Both the position numbers and the translations under genes were made by a program. Below, piece after piece: positions 1-5,850 of a stretch of 8,882 nucleotides of DNA. The notes beneath the pieces were generated by a model that saw only the letters and a list, made by a program, of their open reading frames with translations, ran no database searches and was not told the DNA's origin. Source of the stretch: Actinobacteria bacterium ADurb.Bin346 (GTDB taxonomy: Bacteria > Actinomycetota > Humimicrobiia > Humimicrobiales > Humimicrobiaceae); NCBI GenBank assembly GCA_002068775.1, contig MWAX01000140.1, positions 1 to 8,882 of the forward strand, written 5' to 3'. Position 1 is the stretch's first letter, and each line of letters begins with the position of its first letter.

Positions 1-655
1 AGAAGCCGGTATTTGTCATGTGGTATGTGCCGGGCTTTTCTGCTTTAATGAGCTCATAAAGCTTTTCCGTTATATCCTTTGTGCTTGTGGGCGTAAGCAC
101 CTGGTCATTTACAACTTTAATAGGCCTGCCCTCTTCAGCAAGCTTTATCATCAGCTCGACAAAATTATAGCCTTTGCCAAGGCTGCCCGCATGGCCATAA
201 AGTCCGCAGGTCCTTATTATATAATGATTGGCAAGCATATATCGGATAATGTATTCCCCTGTAAGTTTTGAGATTCCATAAATGCTTACAGGGCAAGGAC
301 AGTCATCTTCATTATAAGGAGTGACCTTTTCATAGCCGCCAAAAACAAAATCTGTGCTGAAATGCATAAGGGCGCAACCCAGAGAAGAGCAGACTTCCGC
401 TAAATTTTTAACTCCAGCGGCATTTACATCAAAAGCTTTAGACACTTCAGTTTCTGCATCATCTACAAGATTATAGGCTGCAGTGTTAATAACCAGTTCA
501 GGCTTCAGCCCAATAAGCACGCTATTGCATAAATCCCTGTTGCAAACCTCTATATCTGCCATGGTCAGCCCTTTTATGTCTTCGCCCTTTGCACGAAAAT
601 ATCTGTAAAGATCTGTGCCGAGCTGTCCGTCCGCGCCTATTAAAGCTATTTTCAA
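1..655 (-). CDS. rmlD: dTDP-4-dehydrorhamnose reductase (RmlD/RfbD), 3' end cut by window edge
   Basis: This cytoplasmic short-chain dehydrogenase/reductase makes dTDP-L-rhamnose from dTDP-4-dehydro-L-rhamnose with NAD(P)H, the last step of activated rhamnose synthesis. Seen in the translation: the N-terminal nucleotide-binding loop GADGQLG (residues 7-13), NTAAYNLVDDAE (57-68, the family's N-A-A-Y-x-x-V-D-x-A-E block), STDFVF (100-105, family STDYVF, so Tyr is Phe here) and the catalytic pair Y126/K130 in YGISK. 218 complete codons are visible; the family is usually about 280-300 residues, so roughly the last quarter lies beyond the left edge. The start is TTG at 655. No ATG lies upstream in a usable frame, the glycine loop needs this N-terminus, and GGAGGAG sits just upstream. 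It is the last gene seen of a minus-strand series, 42 bp after the 255 aa gene. Other SDR reductases of nucleotide sugars are possible but fit less well. Confidence 0.93.
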   Translation of the reverse strand, partial: MKIALIGADGQLGTDLYRYFRAKGEDIKGLTMADIEVCNRDLCNSVLIGLKPELVINTAAYNLVDDAETEVSKAFDVNAAGVKNLAEVCSSLGCALMHFSTDFVFGGYEKVTPYNEDDCPCPVSIYGISKLTGEYIIRYMLANHYIIRTCGLYGHAGSLGKGYNFVELMIKLAEEGRPIKVVNDQVLTPTSTKDITEKLYELIKAEKPGTYHMTNTGF

Positions 656-657
656 AA

Positions 658-664
658 CTCCTCC
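658..664 (-). promoter_or_regulatory. Strong ribosome binding site of rmlD
   Basis: The minus strand reads GGAGGAG, then two T before the TTG start at 655. It is the only strong Shine-Dalgarno match upstream of any readable start in the window, and it decides the TTG start. Spacing to the start is on the short side. Confidence 0.75.
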
Positions 665-673
665 ATTAAAATA

Positions 674-699
674 AAACTGCAGGCAATTGCCGGCAGTTT
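674..699 (-). terminator. Terminator-like hairpin between the 255 aa gene and rmlD
   Basis: On the minus strand a near-perfect inverted repeat has arms of 11 bp (674-684 and 689-699) with one mismatch at 681/692 and an AATT loop. It is GC-rich near the loop, and its descending arm runs into TTTTATTTTA. This is the architecture of an intrinsic terminator. It overlaps the stop codon of the upstream gene (698-700) and ends only about 10 nt before the rmlD ribosome binding site, so it may attenuate rather than stop transcription, or act as an mRNA-processing or stability element. Confidence 0.5.
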
Positions 700-1465
700 A
701 AGTAATCCTTTTTAAGGCAATATATACAATAAATATCAGCAGCGCCAGGACCCCGTAACATAAAAACAGATACCAATTATATTTTTTATTCTTTCGCAGC
801 GCCGTAATCCTGATAACCTCTATTGCAATTGCACCGAATATAAAAAGATAGAAAACAGTAAACCTCATATCCCTTGCAAGCTTGTATAAAAAACCTGACA
901 GCGGATGTTTTGTGTATATCGGCATACTGCTGATTTTATCAAAGTAACCCCTGTCAATCCTGAAAACGCCCTGCTCCGGATTATTTAAAAAGGCTCCAAG
1001 ATTTATCCTGGAAAGGTCATATGCATTGTTTATTTTAAGCTCAAACTCTATATAGCTGTAATTGTCATCTTTAAATACAAGCTCATCAGAAAAATCATCT
1101 TTTGAAAGAGTTGCCTCAAAATCCATGGAATTTTTACTTTTGTTTATTTCAAATCTGTCATTATCCTCAAAACCGACAAGCTCATAGTTTTCAATTGCGC
1201 CGTCGGTTGTTATTCTGCCTGTAAAACTGGTGTCTTTCCGGTCCACGCTCCAGGCAACATGGATGTTTGAACTGGCGTCTTCCCAAATGAAATAGCCAAA
1301 ACTTGCCCCCGGCACAAAAACTGCTCCTGAGCACGATACGAGGCAGGATAGAAGAACAGCAAGGATAATTGTTGCAGCCAGGAAAGCTGCTGCTCTGCCA
1401 GTTTTTGTACCAGCCGTTTTTTTATTGATACAGAGATTTCTAATGATTTTATTTGTCTGGTTCAT
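698..1465 (-). CDS. Hypothetical membrane-anchored (possible lipoprotein) protein
   Basis: I do not recognise a family. The 255 aa protein begins with a basic stretch (residues 1-24) and a hydrophobic helix (about 25-45) ending in LLSCLVSC, where C45 (LVSC) or C41 (LLSC) could be a lipobox cysteine. A polar region of about 140 residues (50-190), rich in beta-type alternation and acidic residues, follows and should lie outside the membrane. Two hydrophobic helices (about 203-222 and 231-252) then close the chain, with a basic RKNKK turn between them. A cleaved lipoprotein with two more C-terminal helices would be unusual; the first helix may simply be an uncleaved anchor. It lies 20 bp after the 441 aa membrane glycosyltransferase on the same strand, so the two are probably co-transcribed and it may be an accessory subunit. 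No clear ribosome binding site precedes the ATG at 1465. Confidence 0.75.
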   Translation of the reverse strand: MNQTNKIIRNLCINKKTAGTKTGRAAAFLAATIILAVLLSCLVSCSGAVFVPGASFGYFIWEDASSNIHVAWSVDRKDTSFTGRITTDGAIENYELVGFEDNDRFEINKSKNSMDFEATLSKDDFSDELVFKDDNYSYIEFELKINNAYDLSRINLGAFLNNPEQGVFRIDRGYFDKISSMPIYTKHPLSGFLYKLARDMRFTVFYLFIFGAIAIEVIRITALRKNKKYNWYLFLCYGVLALLIFIVYIALKRIT

Positions 1466-1485
1466 TATATATTTTTCTATTGAGT

Positions 1486-2811
1486 TTATATGCTGCTGCC
1501 CGTCCCTGTCTTATTTTCCTGAATGCTGATTGCCTTATTGTCCCTGTATATCAGATAAATCATCCATATGGAAATAGCCGTAAACACGCTTCTGAAAATA
1601 TTGACAAACTTTGCAGGCTCATAGAGCCGCCCTATTAAAGGAATCAGACCTGTTCCGTACATTGCTGTCCTTATATCAATTGGCGCTATTAAAAACTTGG
1701 TCACAAGGTCGCCCCAGTAAATAAGGATCACCATTAAAAATGCCATTTGCGCCCAGTGATAATAATAAAGCGATTCCCTTCGGACAAATAAAAACACAAG
1801 GAAAGGTACCGACCACAGCAGGTACTGGGGATGAAAATAGCTGATTGAAACATATAACAGATATACCATTCCGCAGTAATTTAAAAACACCATGAAGCTT
1901 TTCTGTTTTTGATGCAGCCATGCAAAGAAAAGCAGGAAATAAGCAACAACAAAAAGATATATCCTGTCATGGATTATAAGGTCGATTTTTGCTGAAAGTA
2001 TGTAATCAAAATGCTGGGCATTAAGAAGCGAAAAAATAACACTGCGGCCAAAGTATACATAAGAAAACGCCTCCACAGCAATGAGTCCTGCAATGCCTAT
2101 GGAAAAAAGGATCATATAATCCTTCTTTTTTCTGGAAAGGTAAAAAATCATAAAAGGCAGTATCATCACCGGAAAAAACCGCAGAGCTATGCCAAAGGAA
2201 AGAATTATTATCGCCCAGTATTTCCTGCCATTTTTAGCAAGCAGCAGCGCCACCAGGGTCACAAAAATGCCTATAATGTCATGCCTTGCAAAAATATAAA
2301 GCACAAAAATAACAAGCGGATTAAATACCCAGTATTTGAACACTTTCAGTTTCTTTAAAGGCTCGCCGTCATATAAAAGCCTGATGAGCAAAAACATGCT
2401 GGCAATATCAAGTGCAAGATAAGGCAGTTTAAACATGGTCAGTATCCTGTAGACATAATCCATGCTGTTAAAACCTATCCACGATGTCCATGTATCCTGA
2501 TTTAAAAGAATGGATGACAGCTGCGATGCAGCAGGAAGGAAAGGTTTTATCAGGAAAAGATAACCGCTGTGAATAAGATGGGTCAGAAGCTGCTGAAAAT
2601 CTGCGCCTATATTGCCTGCAAAAACAGTTTCTGCTGCTCTCTGATAGGTGGATAGTATGTCCCGCTGGAAGAAAAAAGGTATGAAAAGCATCCTTATCAT
2701 TATTCCGATAAGGAAATATTTATACATGGACATAGAAAGCTGCCTGTCCTCGAATATTTCCTTCGTGCAGATAAAACAGCCTATTCTGTTAAAAAATCTC
2801 TTTGCTTTCAT
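1486..2811 (-). CDS. GT-C type integral-membrane glycosyltransferase (GT87/PIG-M-like)
   Basis: A 441 aa polytopic membrane protein with about ten hydrophobic segments. After the first helix (about 32-48), the first outer loop has an RD pair (R50-D51). GT-C enzymes place their catalytic or donor-binding acidic residue in this loop. Further features fit GT-C polyprenyl-phosphate-sugar transferases: KLPYLALDI (128-136), a helix entry with FNPLVIFVLYIFARHD (163-178), ALRFFPVMILPF (209-220), and FHPQYLLW (326-333), which resembles the H-P-Q-Y-x-x-W motif of PIG-M, PimE and related mannosyltransferases. The likely role is transfer of a sugar from a polyprenyl phosphate to an acceptor at the outer face of the cytoplasmic membrane; sugar and acceptor cannot be told. 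It is the first gene of the left transcription unit, 20 bp before the 255 aa gene. Its ATG has no obvious ribosome binding site. Confidence 0.78.
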   Translation of the reverse strand: MKAKRFFNRIGCFICTKEIFEDRQLSMSMYKYFLIGIMIRMLFIPFFFQRDILSTYQRAAETVFAGNIGADFQQLLTHLIHSGYLFLIKPFLPAASQLSSILLNQDTWTSWIGFNSMDYVYRILTMFKLPYLALDIASMFLLIRLLYDGEPLKKLKVFKYWVFNPLVIFVLYIFARHDIIGIFVTLVALLLAKNGRKYWAIIILSFGIALRFFPVMILPFMIFYLSRKKKDYMILFSIGIAGLIAVEAFSYVYFGRSVIFSLLNAQHFDYILSAKIDLIIHDRIYLFVVAYFLLFFAWLHQKQKSFMVFLNYCGMVYLLYVSISYFHPQYLLWSVPFLVFLFVRRESLYYYHWAQMAFLMVILIYWGDLVTKFLIAPIDIRTAMYGTGLIPLIGRLYEPAKFVNIFRSVFTAISIWMIYLIYRDNKAISIQENKTGTGSSI

Positions 2812-2819
2812 AATCTACA

Positions 2820-2848
2820 ATATTAGCAAATAGTTGGAAATATTTTAA
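2820..2848 (-). promoter_or_regulatory. Candidate promoter of the left unit
   Basis: Minus strand: TTAAAA (2843-2848) and TAATAT (2820-2825) are separated by 17 bp, each matching 4 of 6 positions of the sigma-70-type consensus. The -10 candidate ends 8 nt before the ATG at 2811, so a transcript from it would be almost or wholly leaderless, in line with the missing ribosome binding site. In AT-rich DNA such matches arise easily by chance. Confidence 0.25.
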
Positions 2849-3023
2849 CCAGTTTTTATTTATGTTTTTTGTTACAGTTTTTATAATTAAACACAGAATT
2901 TTTAATTCTTCTAACCAGTAAATAATCAACAGGTTGTCTGTAAATAGAAGGTTTAAAATAAAACATCTATAATGAGCTGAAATGAAGTACAATAAAATAG
3001 CTTTTAAAAGAAAATCAAAAAAG

Positions 3024-3029
3024 TATAAT
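3024..3029 (+). promoter_or_regulatory. Candidate -10 box for the GT2 unit
   Basis: A perfect TATAAT lies 33 bp before the ATG at 3063. No good -35 box is seen at 16-18 bp upstream (best is TTTTAA at 3002-3007, 3 of 6). A second TATAAT at 2968-2973 also lacks a -35 partner. AT-rich context makes this a weak call. Confidence 0.3.
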
Positions 3030-3062
3030 TTATATCTTAATCAAAATGTTATCCTTTAGAAT

Positions 3063-3761
3063 ATGGAAACTAAAGATAGTTATTTTATTTCAGTAATCAT
3101 ACCAGCATATAATGAAGAAAAGACTGTTGCCGAAATAATTGCGAAAGTTGCAGCAGTTGATTTAAATAAAGAAATAATAGTTGTTAATGACGGTTCAACT
3201 GACAGCACTCTATCAGTACTTGAGGGCATTAAAGATAAATACGGCCTTAAAATTATAAATCTTCCAGAAAACCGCGGAAAAGGCTTTGCTATTCGCAAGG
3301 GAATACAGAAAAGCAGGGGTGACATTATTCTTACCCAGGATGCAGACCTTGAAACTGACCCTTCAGAGTACCACAAGATACTTGAACCAATATTAAGCGG
3401 TCGGACAAAAATTGTTTTTGGCTCAAGATTCCTTGGTAAAATAAATAAAATGAATAAATTCAATTATATTGGAAACAGGCTGCTTACGGCACTGGCTAAT
3501 ATCCTTTACGGCATAAAAATAACGGATGAGGCCACTGTTTATAAAGTGTTCATGCGTTCAGTGCTTGATGGAATTGAACTTAAGGCAAACAGATTTGAGC
3601 TTTGCCCCGAGCTCGTAGCAAAATTTGCAAAAAGAAGGTACAAAATTATTGAAGTGCCCATATCGTTTCAGGGCCGCAGTAAAAACGAAGGCAAAAAAGT
3701 AAGGTTAAGAGACGGATTTGCAGCAATCTGGACATTGCTTAAATACAGGTTTACAGAATAA
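3063..3761 (+). CDS. GT2 family polyprenyl/dolichyl-phosphate sugar synthase (DPM1-like)
   Basis: This 232 aa GT-A fold enzyme is likely to transfer mannose or glucose from GDP- or UDP-sugar to a polyprenyl phosphate on the cytoplasmic face, making a lipid-linked donor. Seen motifs, in order: IPAYNE (13-18), VNDGSTD (41-47, nucleotide binding), QDADLETDP (92-100, containing the DAD metal-binding triad), GSRF (120-123), TDEATVYKVF (154-163, family TDxxTxYK), FELCPELVAKFAKRRYKIIEVPISF (178-202, stated here by position: family F-x-x-x-x-E...EVP), then R205-S206 and GKKVRLRDG (210-218). The C-terminal membrane helices that some relatives carry are absent, as in DPM1-type soluble synthases. It heads a plus-strand series with two DUF2723-like proteins that could use its product, which supports the donor-synthase reading. 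Sugar specificity cannot be read from the sequence. No ribosome binding site is evident before the ATG. Confidence 0.88.
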   Translation: METKDSYFISVIIPAYNEEKTVAEIIAKVAAVDLNKEIIVVNDGSTDSTLSVLEGIKDKYGLKIINLPENRGKGFAIRKGIQKSRGDIILTQDADLETDPSEYHKILEPILSGRTKIVFGSRFLGKINKMNKFNYIGNRLLTALANILYGIKITDEATVYKVFMRSVLDGIELKANRFELCPELVAKFAKRRYKIIEVPISFQGRSKNEGKKVRLRDGFAAIWTLLKYRFTE

Positions 3762-3784
3762 TTAAGTATTTACAGAGTAATTAA
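3750..3784 (+). repeat. Short tandem duplication at the GT2 gene stop codon
   Basis: TTTACAGAATAATTAA at 3750-3765 recurs as TTTACAGAGTAATTAA at 3769-3784, 15 of 16 identical with a 19 bp period. The first copy contains the last codons and TAA stop of the GT2 gene; the second is noncoding because 19 is not a multiple of 3. It looks like a slippage-type duplication. Confidence 0.7.
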
Positions 3785-3806
3785 AAATTTTCTAAAAACA
3801 TTTATT

Positions 3807-3822
3807 AATTCATTCATGAATT
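3807..3822. repeat. Inverted repeat in the GT2 to DUF2723 spacer
   Basis: Perfect 7 bp arms AATTCAT and ATGAATT flank a 2 bp centre. The pair is AT-rich and too tight for a stable RNA hairpin, so an operator-like dyad is possible, but chance in AT-rich DNA is also likely. The spacer 3762-3864 otherwise shows no clear terminator; a weak TTGCAA (3821-3826) and TAAGAT (3846-3851) pair 19 bp apart is the only promoter-like signal. Confidence 0.35.
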
Positions 3823-3852
3823 GCAAAGACTTATTTATTGATTTGTAAGATT

Positions 3853-3866
3853 AATTTTTAAAAATT
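3853..3866. repeat. Palindrome overlapping the TTG start of the first DUF2723-like gene
   Basis: AATTTTTAAAAATT is a perfect 14 bp palindrome whose last two bases are the first two of the TTG start codon at 3865. It may be a consequence of base composition alone. Confidence 0.35.
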
Positions 3867-5802
3867 GCGCGAAAGACTAAAAACTTCTTTTTTTAAGAAT
3901 AAATTGCTTTTGTTTTCACTTGCGGCATTTCTTGTTCCTCTTGCAGTCTATGTCTTTACACTTGAAAGAAAAGTCCTGGGCGGAGATACGACATGGTACG
4001 CAATACAAATACCCAGGATGTATGTACTTGTACCGACCGGATATCCAACATTTTCGCTGATCGGCAAACTTTTTTCAGTAATACCCCTGGGAGAACTTGC
4101 TTTCAGACTAAACCTTATATCAGCAGTATTTGGCTCGCTGACAATACTGTTTTTATTTTTAGCAATTAACAGGTTCATAAAATCAGAGATCATAAGCCTT
4201 GCCGCATCTTTCTGTTTTGCATTCCTCCCGGCCTTCTGGGGTATTGCCAACAGGCTTGAATTCGATGCGCTGAACAGCTTTTTCATTGCACTGACAATAT
4301 ATTTTATTGCATCATACAGGCAAAATGTAAAAAGTACTTTCACTCATGTTCAGGGTGCTGCTGACACAGGCAGGCAGCAGAAAATTGCCGGGGTTTACTT
4401 TTATCACAGTTTATTTGGAATCGGGCTCACGCTGACAAATCACCCCATTGCATTTTTTATTATGCCTGCTTTCATTGTATATCTGATTATGTTAAGCCCC
4501 CTAATGCTTAAAAGTTTTAAACGGGTATTTCTCGGCATCCTCGTTTTTTTAACACCACTTACTTTTTACATATACCTGCCAATAAGATCACTTCAGGGCT
4601 ACGGAAACGCGGATACATTTAAGAAATTCTTTTATTATGTCACCGGCAGGAATACTACCGGAGCATTTCATGGAGGATTTTACGAAAAAATCAATATGGA
4701 GCAATTCAGGCTGGTCTTGTCAAGTTTCTTTGCTGCAGTATATAAAAACCTTGGAATTGCAATAATCATAATAGCTTTTGCAGGTTTTATATACCTGATT
4801 AAAAAGGAGATGAAGTTTTTAATTTTTTCGCTCCTGCTTATAATATTTAATATCACAATCATTACATTCTACCTGGGCTGGACACCTGAAAATTATACAA
4901 TTGATTCACTTATAATATTTACATTTTATATTGCATACGGATTTCTTTTTATTAAAGACATTATTATCTTAATATTCAACAAAACATGCAAAAAACAGGA
5001 TCGCAAAAAATATATTGCCCGGAACATTGTTATTGGCTTGGTGCTTGCCGCATTCTTTATTAATCCGTGCATGCTCTTAATTAAAAATTACAAACTCCTT
5101 GACCTTTCAAAGCCAGATGGCATATATCTTTTCTGGAACAGTGTGTTTGAAAAGGCTGAAGATAATTCATTCATATATGTAAACTCTGACTCTGCCAATG
5201 TCGGATTATTTATTGATAATTTTGAAAAACAGGATAAAAACATCAGTCTTATACGAAATAATGACAAAGACTACGGGCTGAAAAACATCCACAGGAATCT
5301 TGCTGAAGGGAAAAAAGTTTACCTTGTAGGATATGATGAGCCTCTTGCTACGCGCCTTGATATTGATTATATCTCAGCTTATTACTGGCAAAGGTCCAAT
5401 GAGAAAATCCCTTTATTTGAAGTCAGGGGTGAAAAGCTCATGCTGGAAATCGAGCCGGGATTTGAAAGCAGTAATATGAAATTTGGGAGCATATTTGAGG
5501 TCAAATACAGGATAAAGAACAATAATCCGGTGCGGCTGAAAATCACTTCCATTGAACTATTGCTTCCTTCCGGCCTGAAATTTGCAGGCATGGGAGAAAA
5601 AAGTGGCATCAGCCAGCAGCCGGGGCTCTCCCGCGGCAAATATATGTGGGTCAAAGACTACTATGTTGAAGCAGAAGGCGAAATAGAGATGATAATTAAA
5701 CTGAGGGCTCAGGAACCCGGACACGCTGAGATCAAATTCAGCATTACTTCCCAGGATATTTACATGGATGCCCCTCAGGTTTCAATTGAAATTGAAAATT
5801 AA
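3865..5802 (+). CDS. DUF2723-like GT-C membrane protein, tandem copy 1
   Basis: A 645 aa polytopic protein with the layout of the DUF2723 family, which is related to protein O-mannosyltransferases. First helix about 13-32; first outer loop with GGD (39-41), a position where GT-C enzymes keep a catalytic acidic residue; VPTGYP (56-61, family HPPGYP); FRLNLISAVFG (80-90); NRLEFDALN (129-137); TNHP (191-194); YLPIRS (237-242); VTGRN (259-263). More helices run to about residue 407. An outer soluble part follows, ending in a beta-rich region (about 535-645) that resembles an immunoglobulin-like sandwich. The likely role is sugar transfer from a polyprenyl-phosphate donor outside the membrane. The start is TTG: a TAA lies two codons upstream and the tandem paralogue aligns from about here. 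No ribosome binding site is visible. Compared with copy 2 it has about 19 extra residues near 154-176. It lies 103 bp after the GT2 gene and 48 bp before copy 2. Confidence 0.82.
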   Translation: MRERLKTSFFKNKLLLFSLAAFLVPLAVYVFTLERKVLGGDTTWYAIQIPRMYVLVPTGYPTFSLIGKLFSVIPLGELAFRLNLISAVFGSLTILFLFLAINRFIKSEIISLAASFCFAFLPAFWGIANRLEFDALNSFFIALTIYFIASYRQNVKSTFTHVQGAADTGRQQKIAGVYFYHSLFGIGLTLTNHPIAFFIMPAFIVYLIMLSPLMLKSFKRVFLGILVFLTPLTFYIYLPIRSLQGYGNADTFKKFFYYVTGRNTTGAFHGGFYEKINMEQFRLVLSSFFAAVYKNLGIAIIIIAFAGFIYLIKKEMKFLIFSLLLIIFNITIITFYLGWTPENYTIDSLIIFTFYIAYGFLFIKDIIILIFNKTCKKQDRKKYIARNIVIGLVLAAFFINPCMLLIKNYKLLDLSKPDGIYLFWNSVFEKAEDNSFIYVNSDSANVGLFIDNFEKQDKNISLIRNNDKDYGLKNIHRNLAEGKKVYLVGYDEPLATRLDIDYISAYYWQRSNEKIPLFEVRGEKLMLEIEPGFESSNMKFGSIFEVKYRIKNNNPVRLKITSIELLLPSGLKFAGMGEKSGISQQPGLSRGKYMWVKDYYVEAEGEIEMIIKLRAQEPGHAEIKFSITSQDIYMDAPQVSIEIEN

Positions 5803-5816
5803 TACAGATTTATTTG

Positions 5817-5832
5817 AAAGCATCTTTGCTTT
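5817..5832 (+). other. Small hairpin between the two DUF2723-like genes
   Basis: AAAGCA and TGCTTT form a perfect 6 bp stem around a TCTT loop in the 48 bp spacer. No T-run follows beyond the stem, so it is a poor terminator; it may be chance or a minor mRNA structure. Confidence 0.25.
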
Positions 5833-5850
5833 ATATGAATTAAATAATAT

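Larger units (their letters stand above)
2812..3062. other. AT-rich divergent intergenic region
   Basis: 251 bp separate the minus-strand unit starting at 2811 from the plus-strand unit starting at 3063, so it should hold promoters for both. Plus-strand TATAAT hexamers occur at 2968-2973 and 3024-3029. A minus-strand TAATAT at 2820-2825 sits close to the 441 aa gene start. A short perfect inverted repeat (AGAATT, 3 nt, AATTCT) lies at 2895-2909, and the octamer TAACCAGT occurs at 2846-2853 and 2912-2919. No convincing gene is seen; the open frames here lack recognisable protein features. Confidence 0.6.

Noticed and set aside
20..271. Open frame on the plus strand over rmlD
   Set aside because: It is antisense to a well-supported rmlD with intact motifs and shows no protein family features.
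1..655. rmlD as a broken gene because no ATG start is present
   Set aside because: A TTG start with a strong ribosome binding site gives a complete N-terminus, and the frame is uninterrupted to the window edge.
2011..2358. Plus-strand open frame of 115 codons rich in Lys, His and Asn
   Set aside because: It is antisense to the 441 aa membrane protein; its basic composition is the complement of hydrophobic codons.
2895..2909. AGAATT/AATTCT inverted repeat as a terminator or operator
   Set aside because: It is only 6 bp per arm, AT-rich, with no T-run of note and no second copy.
2789..2992. Open frame of 67 codons on the minus strand in the divergent intergenic region
   Set aside because: It overlaps the start of the 441 aa gene in another frame, has no recognisable motif and is explained by AT-rich chance composition.
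3948..4343. Minus-strand open frame of 131 codons
   Set aside because: It is a shadow of the first DUF2723-like gene, whose conserved motifs run through the same stretch.
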